The notes beneath the pieces are model-generated. The model made no database searches. It was not told where the DNA came from and worked only from the letters and a program-made list of their open reading frames with translations. Of a stretch of 64,000 nucleotides of DNA, positions 35,357-44,297 are shown piece by piece. Every line of letters begins with the position of its first letter. Position 1 is the first letter of the stretch. This DNA comes from Fulvimarina pelagi HTCC2506 (GTDB lineage Bacteria > Pseudomonadota > Alphaproteobacteria > Rhizobiales > Rhizobiaceae): the NCBI RefSeq assembly GCF_000153705.1, contig NZ_DS022272.1, positions 3,391,191-3,455,190 on the forward strand, in the 5' to 3' direction. A program made the translations under genes and the position numbers.

Positions 35357-36331
35357 TCAGTCGACCTGCATCTGCGCCTGTTCGGCGACCGGGATCCATT
35401 GCTTAAGCTGGCGCTCTACGAAGGCTTCGGCCTCTTCGACACTGCCGCCGACGGCCGTGATGCCCTGTTCCTCGAAGACCTGCTTGGTGGAGTCCTTTTC
35501 GAGGAATTCGTTCAGCGCCTCGTTGAGGGTCGTGACGACTTCGGCCGGCGTTTCGGCCGGCATATAGACACCCCACCAGGTGCTCACCTCGTAGCCGTCG
35601 ACCGTCGCCGAGACAGGCGGCACGCCCGGCATCTGCTCGGTTTCCTGCGTCGTCGTCACGGCAAGCGCCTTGACCTTGCCGGTTTCAACCAGCTCCGCGA
35701 CATTGGTGTAGTTGTCGAACAGGATATCCACGCGACCTGCCATCAGATCCGTTCGGGCTGGTGCGCTGCCTCCATAGGGGATGTGCACCATGTCGACATC
35801 CGCGAGAGACTTGAAGAGTTCACCCGACAGATGGTTCGAAGAGCCGTTGCCAGCAGAGGCATAGTTCACCTCGCCCGGGTTCTCCTTGGCGTAGGCAACG
35901 AGTTCCTCGACCGTGTTGGGTCCGAAATCGGGATGGGCGACCAGCACGTTAAAGGCCTCGCCCAACACGATGGCGTGCTTCAGGTCGTTCTCGGTGTCAT
36001 AGGGCAGCTGTGGGAAGAGGCCTGGATTCACGCCAAATGCAAACGGCGAGATGCCCATGGTGTGCCCGTCCGGCTCGGAGCTTGCGACATATTCGGTGCC
36101 GACCACCGTGCCGCCGCCCGGCCGGTTGTCGACGACCACGGACTGGTCCCAGCGCCCTTCGAAATCTTCCGCGATCATGCGGGCGACGCGGTCGTTGAAG
36201 CCGCCTGGCGGATAAGAGACGACAATGTCGATCGTGTCCGACGGATAGCTGTCCTGCGCGATGGTTGGCGCTGCGAAGGCGAGCGTACCGGCCATGGCGG
36301 CAAGTGCGAGAATGCGTGGGGTTTTGAGCAT
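35357..36331 (-). CDS. tripartite tricarboxylate transporter binding protein (TctC)
   Basis: A 324-residue exported receptor with a Sec signal (MLKTPRILALAAMAGTLAFA, cleavage near TIAQD). The Bug/TctC fold carries IVVSYPPGGFNDRVAR, VVVDNRPGGGTVVG, and the second carboxylate-binding loop NYASAGNGSSNHLSGELF. It captures a (poly)carboxylate for TctAB, encoded on the other strand at 39530-41486. GGGAGG precedes the ATG. An operator-like site (36398-36416) lies 67 bp upstream. Confidence 0.92.
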   Translation of the reverse strand: MLKTPRILALAAMAGTLAFAAPTIAQDSYPSDTIDIVVSYPPGGFNDRVARMIAEDFEGRWDQSVVVDNRPGGGTVVGTEYVASSEPDGHTMGISPFAFGVNPGLFPQLPYDTENDLKHAIVLGEAFNVLVAHPDFGPNTVEELVAYAKENPGEVNYASAGNGSSNHLSGELFKSLADVDMVHIPYGGSAPARTDLMAGRVDILFDNYTNVAELVETGKVKALAVTTTQETEQMPGVPPVSATVDGYEVSTWWGVYMPAETPAEVVTTLNEALNEFLEKDSTKQVFEEQGITAVGGSVEEAEAFVERQLKQWIPVAEQAQMQVD

Positions 36332-36397
36332 GATTGAGGTCCTCCCAAGTGAATTGTCGGGCCTGTCACCATTCAAGGGTGGCTGGATCCAACATAT

Positions 36398-36416
36398 CTG
36401 TAATAATATGTGACAG
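36398..36416. promoter_or_regulatory. GntR-type operator site 1 (upstream of tctC)
   Basis: CTGTAATAATATGTGACAG is a 19-bp imperfect palindrome (CTGT...ACAG). It matches the site at 38292-38310, read in the opposite direction, at 15 of 19 positions. It sits between the FCD-GntR regulator gene and the tctC start. Confidence 0.78.
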
Positions 36417-36454
36417 CTTTTTCGGTCAAGGCTTGTCTGTGAGCCCGACCCAAT

Positions 36455-37228
36455 TCAGGTGATCGCTCGGCGCATCATTTCTTGTCCGCGTGCGATAACG
36501 CGGACCTGAGACCGTTCGAGATGGGTCAACATCGCTTCGCGCGCGGCCTTCGGGTCCTGCGCCTTGATCGCTTCGTAGATGCTGCGGTGTTCGGCGAAAA
36601 TCGCGGCCCGGCGTTCGGCCTGGCCTAATTTTGAAAGATGATGGGCAAGGGTGACGCCGAGATCGATGTCGTAGCCGATGATGTCCAGCGCCTTGACGAA
36701 GTGCTCATTGCCGCCGGCTCTCGCGATCGCCTTGTGAAACGCCTTGTCGACGTTAGGCTGTGCGTCGTGTTCGTCGAAGCTGCGGAAATCCTCCAGCGCT
36801 TCGGCAATGACCGCGAGATCGTTCGGACCGCCGCGGATCGCCGCGTAATAGGCCGCATCCGGCTCGATGCTGCGGCGATATTCGAGCGCGTGGAGCATTA
36901 CCGCCAACTTGCTTTCCGCTTCCTTTGGCTCGGCAGGCGATCCGGCATCGGCGACAAAGGAACCCGATCCCTTGCGAGATAGGACAAGCCCCTCGTCGCG
37001 CAGCCGGGTCAGCGCTTTGCGCACCACCGGACGCGAGACGGCGAAGAGACGGCAGAGCTCGGCCTCGGCGGGAAGCCTGTCCCCGCTGCGCATCTCGCCC
37101 GACGCGATCAGCTTCGCGAGTGCCTGGTAGACCTCGTCGTTGAGGCTACGCTGGCGCGCCGGGCGGATCGCGTGTTCGATCGAATTAATGTCGAAGGCCT
37201 TCGACGACTGCATCGAGGTGCGGCTCAT
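36455..37228 (-). CDS. GntR-family regulator, FadR/FCD type
   Basis: A 257-residue regulator with an N-terminal winged helix (VYQALAKLIASGEMRSGDRL, ELCRLFAVSRPVVRKALTRL, GSFVAD, about 30-100). A C-terminal all-helical FCD domain (about 115-245) carries metal-type residues in FDEHDAQPNVDKAFHKAIAR and FAEHRSIYEAIKAQD. FCD regulators usually bind carboxylic acids and repress their catabolic genes. It lies 16 bp after the DapA-like gene. Two matching 19-bp palindromes flank the cluster's promoters and are its probable operators. Confidence 0.93.
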   Translation of the reverse strand: MSRTSMQSSKAFDINSIEHAIRPARQRSLNDEVYQALAKLIASGEMRSGDRLPAEAELCRLFAVSRPVVRKALTRLRDEGLVLSRKGSGSFVADAGSPAEPKEAESKLAVMLHALEYRRSIEPDAAYYAAIRGGPNDLAVIAEALEDFRSFDEHDAQPNVDKAFHKAIARAGGNEHFVKALDIIGYDIDLGVTLAHHLSKLGQAERRAAIFAEHRSIYEAIKAQDPKAAREAMLTHLERSQVRVIARGQEMMRRAIT

Positions 37229-37243
37229 ACCGGTGCCCCAGGG

Positions 37244-38236
37244 TCAGGTTCGACGATAGCCATTTTCGCCGATCCCGAGAAGACCGGCGGCGTAGCGTTC
37301 GACCTCGGCGACGAGGTCTGCCGAAAGCGCCGAGCCGTCGACCTTGAGGGCGGGAGAAGCGCTGCGCCAGCCTTTGCCATGGGCGCGGAGATGATCCATC
37401 GCCCGGTTCGCGTTGGAAAAGGCATTCGCGCCGCCTTCGTTCGCGGCGGCCGCGAAGACCTTTTCGACGACCTCCGAAATCGCGCCGGAGAGCTTGGAAG
37501 CCCCTGCGCCATCGCCGGTTCCGTTGAGGTCGAGCACTCGGCGGAGCTGTGCGGCAAGCGCGTTTCCGGTGCTCAAAAGCCAGCCGTGATAGGTGCCGTC
37601 GGGCTTCAGCGCTTCGAGGTAGCCGCCTTCCGCGCCGCGCACCATGACGGTGCCGGCATAGCCGTCCCGATCCTTGGCGACGACATCCTCGCCGCTGCTG
37701 TCCTTGAACATCGTCACGCGCGGGCTTTTCGCGAGAGCCGCCAGCGTGTCCGGCGCGATCGCGCACTGGGTCACCTGCGGCAGTTGGTAGACCGCGACGG
37801 GGAGGGTGCTGGCCGCGAAGGCATCCTCGAAATGCTTCCGGATCTCGTCCTGATTGGCATTCGCATCGACCGGCGGACAGATCGCAACGCCGCGCAGGCG
37901 GGACTTGAGGCGCGGATGGGCTCCGAGCCGGCTTTCGAGATGTTTGAACCGGTCGATGACCTCGTCAGTCGTCGGCCGCAGAATGCCGAAGAGGAGGGCG
38001 GCACCCTCCGGCAGGTCGGGCGAATCGCCGAGATCGATCAGGGCGTCGAAACGCTCGTCGTCGAGTTCCCAGCCGTCGCCCGTCGATCCGGCCAGCATCA
38101 CCTGGCGAACATGTGGAATCAGGCTGTTCCAGTGGTCGAGCATTCTCCGGGCGTCGATGCTGCCGTCCGGCGTGTAGTGCGTGAGGATTGGAACCCAGAG
38201 CGGATCGGTGATGTCGGTGCGAAGGTCGAGGCTCAT
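37244..38236 (-). CDS. DapA/NAL-family aldolase or dehydratase
   Basis: A 330-residue class I (Schiff base) enzyme of the dihydrodipicolinate synthase superfamily. AGSTGDGWEL matches the GxTGE loop, the active tyrosine is in VAVYQLPQ, and the lysine in TMFKDSSGE. Relatives act on 2-keto-3-deoxy sugar acids (cleavage or dehydration), 4-hydroxy-2-oxoglutarate or N-acetylneuraminate. Neighbours (an enolase-superfamily dehydratase and the TTT transporter) favour a keto-deoxy-acid substrate. It starts at ATG 38236, divergent from the dehydratase, and heads the transcript that includes the regulator. Confidence 0.9.
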   Translation of the reverse strand: MSLDLRTDITDPLWVPILTHYTPDGSIDARRMLDHWNSLIPHVRQVMLAGSTGDGWELDDERFDALIDLGDSPDLPEGAALLFGILRPTTDEVIDRFKHLESRLGAHPRLKSRLRGVAICPPVDANANQDEIRKHFEDAFAASTLPVAVYQLPQVTQCAIAPDTLAALAKSPRVTMFKDSSGEDVVAKDRDGYAGTVMVRGAEGGYLEALKPDGTYHGWLLSTGNALAAQLRRVLDLNGTGDGAGASKLSGAISEVVEKVFAAAANEGGANAFSNANRAMDHLRAHGKGWRSASPALKVDGSALSADLVAEVERYAAGLLGIGENGYRRT

Positions 38237-38291
38237 GGGACGCTCCTGTCAGTCAGGCGAATGAAATTTTGCGCATACAGCTTGCGCATTT

Positions 38292-38310
38292 CTGTTACCT
38301 TATATTACAG
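38292..38310. promoter_or_regulatory. GntR-type operator site 2 (divergent promoter)
   Basis: CTGTTACCTTATATTACAG is the second 19-bp palindrome (CTGT-TA ... TA-ACAG symmetry on both strands). It lies between the divergent dapA-like and dehydratase genes, 55 bp before the former and 62 bp before the latter start. Confidence 0.78.
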
Positions 38311-38372
38311 CAAACCACAATGTCAGCATGACACCGAATTGGCTGGGAGGCTTTTCGGTGGATGGGAGGACC

Positions 38373-39518
38373 ATGAAGATCAGCACAATAACCGTCCATC
38401 CGGTGTCCTACCGGGTGCCGAAGGGAACGAACTTCCGCATGGGCGTCGGGCGCATGGTGAAGCGCGACGCGGTCCTCGTGAAGATCGTCAGCGACGACGG
38501 CATTACCGGCTGGGCCGAGGCCCATCACGGCCGCTCGCCGGGCGCTATTGCCAAGCTCATCGAGACGACGCTGGCGCCGATGATCATCGGCATGGACCCG
38601 CGCGACAATGTCGGCATCTGGCATCGTCTCTATCTCGGCCATTTCGCGACCCACGGTTTCGGCGCTGGCACGGCGATCGCCATGAGCGGTATCGATCTGG
38701 CCCTCTGGGACCTGCGCGGCAAGGCGTCCGGCTGGCCGATCTTCCGGCTCGCCGGCGGTAGCGCTAAGAAGGTCAAGGCTTATGCCGGCGGGCTCACCCT
38801 CGGCTACCAGCCAACCAAACAGCTGATCGAGGAGGCTCAAGGCTACATCGCTGCGGGCTACAAGGCGCTGAAGCTCAGGCTCGGCGATACGCCGAAGCTG
38901 GACGCGGCGCGGGTCGAGGCGGTGCGCGACGCCCTCGGCGACGACATTGACATCCTCTCCGACGTCAACGCCGCCTACGGGCTTGAGGAAATCCGCCAGC
39001 TGATGCCGGCGCTCGATGCGGCGAAGATCGGCTGGCTGGAAGAGCCGTTCCCGCCCTACGATTACCACGCCTACCGCAAGGCCTCCGAGCTGGGTCGTAC
39101 GCCGCTCGCGACCGGCGAGAACCATTACACGCGCTATGAATTCCAGCGCCTTCTGGAAGATGACGTCGTGACCGTCCTCCAGCCGGATCTTTCCAAAGCC
39201 GGCGGCCTCACCGAGGTCTATCGCATCGCCGCCATGGCTTCGGCCCGCAAGCAGCGGATCAATCCGCACAGCTCGATGACGGCGCTCAACATGTTCGCCT
39301 CGCTGCACCTTCTCTCCTCGATCGACAATCCGGGCTATTTCGAAGCCGATGCGACGAGCTACAATCCGTTCCGGACCGATCTCGCCTCCGGTGCGTCGCT
39401 TGAGGTCGACAAGGACGGGTATCTGATTGCGCCGGAGGGGCCGGGGCTCGGCGTCGAGGTCGACGAGGAATTTATCGCCAATCACCCCCTCATCGACGGA
39501 CCCTGCTACGTTCGATAG
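38373..39518 (+). CDS. mandelate racemase/muconate lactonizing family dehydratase
   Basis: A 381-residue enolase-superfamily enzyme. The metal ligands fit the standard places: Asp in LSDVNAAYG, Glu in WLEEPFPP, Glu in TGENHYTR. KALKLRLG supplies the K-x-R base motif, and PHSSMTALN a histidine near the end of the barrel. Members of this type dehydrate or epimerise acid sugars. GGGAGG lies before the ATG at 38373, which was preferred to the earlier in-frame ATG at 38328. First gene of a unit with tctB and tctA. Confidence 0.92.
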   Translation: MKISTITVHPVSYRVPKGTNFRMGVGRMVKRDAVLVKIVSDDGITGWAEAHHGRSPGAIAKLIETTLAPMIIGMDPRDNVGIWHRLYLGHFATHGFGAGTAIAMSGIDLALWDLRGKASGWPIFRLAGGSAKKVKAYAGGLTLGYQPTKQLIEEAQGYIAAGYKALKLRLGDTPKLDAARVEAVRDALGDDIDILSDVNAAYGLEEIRQLMPALDAAKIGWLEEPFPPYDYHAYRKASELGRTPLATGENHYTRYEFQRLLEDDVVTVLQPDLSKAGGLTEVYRIAAMASARKQRINPHSSMTALNMFASLHLLSSIDNPGYFEADATSYNPFRTDLASGASLEVDKDGYLIAPEGPGLGVEVDEEFIANHPLIDGPCYVR

Positions 39519-39529
39519 GAGGCCCCCGA

Positions 39530-39976
39530 ATGTCTGGAATTCTGAAGGACCGCGATCTTCTCTCGGGTCTCCTGTTCCTTGCGATCGGCGGCGGCTTTGC
39601 CATCGGCGCGCTCGATCTGTCGATTGGCACGGCACGTCGGATGGGGCCGGGTTATTTTCCGCTGATGATCGGCGGCCTGCTGGCTCTGATCGGACTGGCG
39701 CTGATGGTCAAGTCGATCATCCGGCGTCGACCGGTGCCGATCGAGCGGCTCTATCTGCGCCCCGTCACGGGGCTGACGCTCTCGATCTGCACATTTGCCT
39801 TCGTCATAGAAGAGGCCGGGCTTGTCCTTACCTGTATCGCGACGGTCGTCGTGGCGGGCATCGCCTCGAGCGAGACGAAGTGGACCGAGAACGGACTGAT
39901 CGCGATCGGCATGGCCGCCTTCGCGGTGGTCGTCTTCAAGCTTCTTCTCGGCCTGCCGTTCCGGATCTGGTGGTAG
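39530..39976 (+). CDS. tripartite tricarboxylate transporter small subunit (TctB)
   Basis: A 148-residue membrane protein with four hydrophobic segments and the TctB start DLLSGLLFLAIGGGFAIGAL followed by the conserved RMGPGYFP motif. It forms the small membrane component that pairs with TctA. It lies 11 bp after the dehydratase and 1 bp before tctA. Confidence 0.92.
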   Translation: MSGILKDRDLLSGLLFLAIGGGFAIGALDLSIGTARRMGPGYFPLMIGGLLALIGLALMVKSIIRRRPVPIERLYLRPVTGLTLSICTFAFVIEEAGLVLTCIATVVVAGIASSETKWTENGLIAIGMAAFAVVVFKLLLGLPFRIWW

Positions 39977-39977
39977 A

Positions 39978-41486
39978 ATGGAGTCGGTCGCCAATCTCGC
40001 CCACGGTTTCGAGGTCGCGCTCGGGCTCGAAAACCTGCTCTATTGCCTCGTCGGCGTGGTACTCGGAACTTTTGTCGGCGTGCTGCCCGGGCTCGGCACG
40101 GTTACGGCGATTTCCATGCTGTTGCCGTTCACCTTTGGCCTCGATCCAGTGCCGTCGATCATCATGCTTTCGGGCATCTTCTATGGCGGCCTCTTCGGCG
40201 GCTCGACAGCCTCGATCCTGTTGAACCTGCCGGGAACGCCGGCCTCGGCCGTCGTCGCGCTCGACGGCTACCCGATGGCGAAGGCCGGCCGTGCCGGCGT
40301 GCCGCTCTTCATGACGGCAGTTGCGTCCTTCGTCGGCGGCTGGTCGGCGATCTTCGCGGTCGTCTTCGCCGCGCCCGCCATCACCCAGATCGCGCTCGAA
40401 TTCGGGCCGTCCGAATACTTTTCGATGATGCTCTTCGGGCTGCTCGCGGCGGCGTTCTTCGCGACGGACTCCTTTCTGCGCGCCATCGGCATGGTGCTCG
40501 TCGGTATTCTGATGGGCCTCGTCGGCATGGACATTGTGTCGGGCATGATGCGGTTCACCTTCGGCATACCGATCATGGCGGAGGGCCTCAGCTTCATCGT
40601 CGTCGCGATGGCGCTCTTCGGTCTTTCGGAGGTTATCCGCAATCTGGAGCCAAATGCAGGCCGTGAGATCATGAAAACCGGCGGCGGCTGGCGCTCCATG
40701 ATGCCGAGCCGCGAGGAGGCCAAACGCTCGATCGGCGCGATCATCCGCGGCACCGGTCTCGGATCCTTCCTCGGCGCGTTGCCAGGTGCGGGGCCGACCA
40801 TCTCCTCCTTCATCGCCTACGCGCTGGAGACCCGCGTCGCCCGCGATCCGGAACGCTTCGGCAAGGGCGCAATCGAGGGTGTCGTGGCGCCGGAGGCGGC
40901 CAACAACGCGGCCGCCCAGACCGGCTACATCCCGACGCTGACGCTCGGCATTCCGGGCGACGCCGTGGGAGCGCTGATCCTCGGCATGCTGATCATGAAC
41001 GGCATCGCGCCTGGTCCGCGCGTGATCTCCGGTCATCCGGATCTCTTCTGGGGCCTTCTCGCCAGCATGCTGATCGGGAACTTCCTGCTTCTATGGGTGA
41101 ACATCCCGTTCATCGGCATCTGGGTGCGAATTCTCTCGATCCCCTACCGCATTCTCTTTCCGATGATCGTGATCTTTCTCGCGATCGGCGTCTATAGCGT
41201 CGCGAACAGCCCATTCCAGGTACTGCTGCTCGCAGGGCTGGGCATCGTCGGCTATCTCTTCATGAAGCTCGATTGCCCGGCCGCGCCGCTGCTTCTGGGG
41301 CTTATCCTCGGCCCGATGATCGAGGAAAATCTTCGGCGCGCGCTTCTCCTCGGACGCGGCAGCCCGACGATTCTCTTCGAGACCCCGATCAGTGCGGTGC
41401 TCCTCGCCATGTGCGGACTCCTGCTGGTCTTGATGGTGGTCCGCGGCGTTTTCGGTTTCCTGCGAAAGCGATCGCGAGTTCATTAA
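39978..41486 (+). CDS. tripartite tricarboxylate transporter large subunit (TctA)
   Basis: A 502-residue permease with about twelve helices. It has the two family repeats marked by GVLPGLGTVTAISMLLPFTF, GIFYGGLFGGSTASILLNLP and GALPGAGPTISSFIAYALET, then ANNAAAQTGYIPTLTLGIPG. It imports a carboxylate with the TctC receptor encoded at 35357-36331. The stop is followed by an intergenic region without a clear terminator. Confidence 0.93.
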   Translation: MESVANLAHGFEVALGLENLLYCLVGVVLGTFVGVLPGLGTVTAISMLLPFTFGLDPVPSIIMLSGIFYGGLFGGSTASILLNLPGTPASAVVALDGYPMAKAGRAGVPLFMTAVASFVGGWSAIFAVVFAAPAITQIALEFGPSEYFSMMLFGLLAAAFFATDSFLRAIGMVLVGILMGLVGMDIVSGMMRFTFGIPIMAEGLSFIVVAMALFGLSEVIRNLEPNAGREIMKTGGGWRSMMPSREEAKRSIGAIIRGTGLGSFLGALPGAGPTISSFIAYALETRVARDPERFGKGAIEGVVAPEAANNAAAQTGYIPTLTLGIPGDAVGALILGMLIMNGIAPGPRVISGHPDLFWGLLASMLIGNFLLLWVNIPFIGIWVRILSIPYRILFPMIVIFLAIGVYSVANSPFQVLLLAGLGIVGYLFMKLDCPAAPLLLGLILGPMIEENLRRALLLGRGSPTILFETPISAVLLAMCGLLLVLMVVRGVFGFLRKRSRVH

Positions 41487-41855
41487 GCAAAAAGAGCTGG
41501 AGATGAGCTCGATCGAAGCATAGAGACCGCAGTTTGAAATTTTCGATTTCCTCATCTCTTTAGGTCGGAGTCAACACATAGGTATAAGATTGTGGCCATT
41601 GGATCGAGGGCTGACAAAGTCTCTTTCTTGTCAAATATTTGCCGGCAATGGGGGTAACCGTTCCACTTTTGTGTTTTAGGCGCGATCTGCTTTTGGCCCT
41701 TTTTGCATCGCGCCGGCCTCAGCACATTCGAAGGCCTCGAATTCACTCTTATAAAGATCTGCCCTTAAATTGTTCATCCTAAAAAATCACAATATAGAAA
41801 TTGCATTGGGTATTTGATTGATTTTTTACAATATTTCTTGCCTACATGTGGACCA
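41487..41855. other. AT-rich intergenic region between convergent genes
   Basis: No gene seen. The region is markedly richer in A and T than the coding neighbours, especially 41750-41840. No strong hairpin with T-run was found for either the tctA or the GntR transcript. Confidence 0.4.
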
Positions 41856-42587
41856 TCATATTATTCTTGTGCTGTAGTGATACTGAGATGTATTGCAGTA
41901 GCTCTTGCGTAGTTCGACGGGTTCGTCGTCGAATGTAGCTGCAATCCGGTTGATCAACAGGATCGGATCGCCGACTGCACTTCCAAGGATTTCTGAACGC
42001 GGCTGGTCAGCGCTCATCGCATGCAAGCGTTCGACGACATCGACGATGCGAACGCCGAACTTGCGATCGTAATATTCGTAAGGCGTCTCGAAGACGGCGC
42101 TCCAACGGGACCAGTCATAGCCGGGAAAGCGATCGCTGCGCACGGCAAGGATGTCAGCGATGACTGGTATTCCTTCGATCAGCCGCTTGCGGTAGGTCCG
42201 ATGAACTTTTTTGCCTTTCGGAATTGCGAGGATCTCCCGCTCCTCCTCGGTGGGCAGAAACTGATCCTCCGCGATGATGATATCGTGCGGAAAGACCTTC
42301 GTGCCGTGATTGGGAACGATCCGGAAGTACTGATCAATCGCGGATTTCGGAGAATGGCTCTGCACGAAGGTGCCCTTGCCACGACGCCGGACGATCAGCC
42401 CTTCGTTCACCAGCCCTTCAAGCGCCTTTCGAACCGTTCCAACGCTGACGGAATAATCTCGCGCCAGCACGAGTTCGGTTGGCAGCAGTGCGCCGGCCGC
42501 CCATTCCCCGGATGCCAGGCGTCCTTTCAGCAGATCGTGGATCTGCAGATGTACGGGCCGCCTGTCCGGCGTTTCAATAACGACCAT
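41856..42587 (-). CDS. GntR-family regulator, HutC/UTRA type
   Basis: A 243-residue regulator with a winged helix at about 8-75 (VHLQIHDLLKGRLASGEWAA, LPTELVLARDYSVSVGTVRK, GKGTFVQ) and a UTRA ligand domain (about 95-240, ending PVELRKSYCNTSQYHYS). AGAAGGAAAGG precedes the ATG at 42587. Divergent from the FAD oxidoreductase-TRAP unit, which it probably controls. No convincing operator was found in the 247-bp gap. Confidence 0.9.
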   Translation of the reverse strand: MVVIETPDRRPVHLQIHDLLKGRLASGEWAAGALLPTELVLARDYSVSVGTVRKALEGLVNEGLIVRRRGKGTFVQSHSPKSAIDQYFRIVPNHGTKVFPHDIIIAEDQFLPTEEEREILAIPKGKKVHRTYRKRLIEGIPVIADILAVRSDRFPGYDWSRWSAVFETPYEYYDRKFGVRIVDVVERLHAMSADQPRSEILGSAVGDPILLINRIAATFDDEPVELRKSYCNTSQYHYSTRII

Positions 42588-42834
42588 TTCGCCTTTCCTT
42601 CTCTTCCGACTGTCGGTGTGAGCTTCCCCGTGCCACTCCACCGCAATCCCCTGACACGCCAATGGCGACGGCGGGGAATGAGCTTCTGATTACATATAAA
42701 GTTTAGAGTGCACAATAGAAAGTATGTGTTACGCACGTTCTTTATTGCAACGCACGCATATTTATGACGGTTTGACTTCCTTTAAGCGAATGATTTCTAT
42801 GATCGAACAAGTAATATTGGGGTTTCACGCAGAG

Positions 42835-44175
42835 ATGGATACAATTCAAACAGACGTTGTCATTGTCGGCGGAGGGGTTACGGGCGTCGTTGCAGCACTG
42901 GCAGCAAGACGAGCCGGCGCGCGGACGATCCTTCTGGAGTCACGCACCTTTGTCGGCGGCAACGCGACGACCGGCCTTTGCCTTCACAGTTTCCTCACGC
43001 GGGATCGCAGGCAGGTTGTCTACGGGATCGCTCAAGAGATCGTCGACAGGCTTCAGGCTCTTGGCGGAGCTGTCGGCCACATCCCTTACGACGGTTTCGT
43101 CAGCGCGGTAACGCCGGTCGATGGAGACATCTTTCGCATCACCGTGACGGAGATGCTCGCAGAGGCGGGCGTCCAGATCATCTATGGCTGCAATGTCGTC
43201 GGCGTCGATGCGAACGACGGTTTCGTAAACCATCTCGATGTTGCGATGAAGGGCGGCATTAGACGGATCGAGGCGCGTTCCTTCATCGATTCGACCGGTG
43301 ACGGCGATGTCGCGGCCTATGCCGGCGCGACCGTCCGCACAGGCGACAGCACAACGGGTAAGATGCAACCGGTCTCGATGCTGATGCGCTTCTTCAACGT
43401 CGATACGCGCCGGATCGCCAACGAGATCGGTGAAGTCAATCCGGCGATGGCTACCAAGAACGGCGGCGAACCCTTCCCAGTCTATTTCAACGGGACGTTC
43501 AGCAAGTGGAACGATGTGATCCGGGAAGAAAGGATTTTTCCGAACGAGGATCACAAGGTCTTCTTTAATACGACCTGGCCGAACCAGATCAATGTCAACA
43601 CCTCCGCGGTCTTCAACGTTGATGGCACGGATCCGCTCGCGCTTTCGAAAGCCACCGTCGAGCTCACCCAGCAGGTGCGCAAGGCGGGGGACTTTCTGGT
43701 CAAGCATGTGCCCGGGTTCGAAGGTGGCTACTACATTCCGGCGATCTTCGCCGGAGTTCGTGAGACGCGAAACGTGCTTGGCCAATACGAAATACAAGAC
43801 GAAGACGTTCTTTCCGGCCGCAAGTTCGAGGATACAATCGGCGAGATCTGCTTCCCCGTAGACATTCACGACCCCGACACGGGTCAGGCGACGTTCCATG
43901 ACATCGGGGGCGACGGCGCCTTCGACGTTCCCTACCGATCGCTCGTGCCGAAGGGCTTTTCCAACCTTCTCGTCGCGGGACGCTGCATCTCCGCGACCTC
44001 TTTTGCCCATGGAGCCACTCGCAACATGGCGCCCTGCATGGTCACCGGGCAAGCGGCGGGCGTCGCGGCCGCAAGGTCTGTCAGAACGAACGCACCGACA
44101 GGGAAGATCGATGTCGCCGGCCTGCAGGAGGAGCTGCGGGAAGGTGGAGCATATCTCGGCCAGTTGGCCGCCTGA
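42835..44175 (+). CDS. FAD-dependent oxidoreductase (FAD_oxidored family)
   Basis: A 446-residue flavoprotein. The dinucleotide motif DVVIVGGGVTGVVAALAARR is at about 7-26, the second FAD segment SFIDSTGDGDVAAYAGA near 155, and the C-terminal FAD site RCISATSFAHGATRNMAPCM near 383-402. The family reduces or oxidises unknown small molecules and often accompanies GntR and transporter genes. The ATG at 42835 was chosen because the motif follows at once; in-frame starts up to 42724 add non-family sequence. First gene of the unit leading into dctPQM. Confidence 0.88.
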   Translation: MDTIQTDVVIVGGGVTGVVAALAARRAGARTILLESRTFVGGNATTGLCLHSFLTRDRRQVVYGIAQEIVDRLQALGGAVGHIPYDGFVSAVTPVDGDIFRITVTEMLAEAGVQIIYGCNVVGVDANDGFVNHLDVAMKGGIRRIEARSFIDSTGDGDVAAYAGATVRTGDSTTGKMQPVSMLMRFFNVDTRRIANEIGEVNPAMATKNGGEPFPVYFNGTFSKWNDVIREERIFPNEDHKVFFNTTWPNQINVNTSAVFNVDGTDPLALSKATVELTQQVRKAGDFLVKHVPGFEGGYYIPAIFAGVRETRNVLGQYEIQDEDVLSGRKFEDTIGEICFPVDIHDPDTGQATFHDIGGDGAFDVPYRSLVPKGFSNLLVAGRCISATSFAHGATRNMAPCMVTGQAAGVAAARSVRTNAPTGKIDVAGLQEELREGGAYLGQLAA

Positions 44176-44185
44176 AACGCGACAC

Positions 44186-44211
44186 GTCGGCCGCAGACTA
44201 TAACGGCCGAC
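44186..44211 (+). repeat. intercistronic stem-loop before the TRAP genes
   Basis: GTCGGCCG (44186-44193) and CGGCCGAC (44204-44211) are perfect 8-bp arms with a 10-nt loop, 10 bp after the oxidoreductase stop. Only a few T residues follow, so it may be a leaky terminator or mRNA stabiliser. Confidence 0.6.
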
Positions 44212-44297
44212 TATCTTCAAGTTTCGGAAACTCCGTCGCCCTTACGACCGATGTCGGGGTCGCGGAATTTCAACGTCATGCAAAGGGAGGAAATTTC

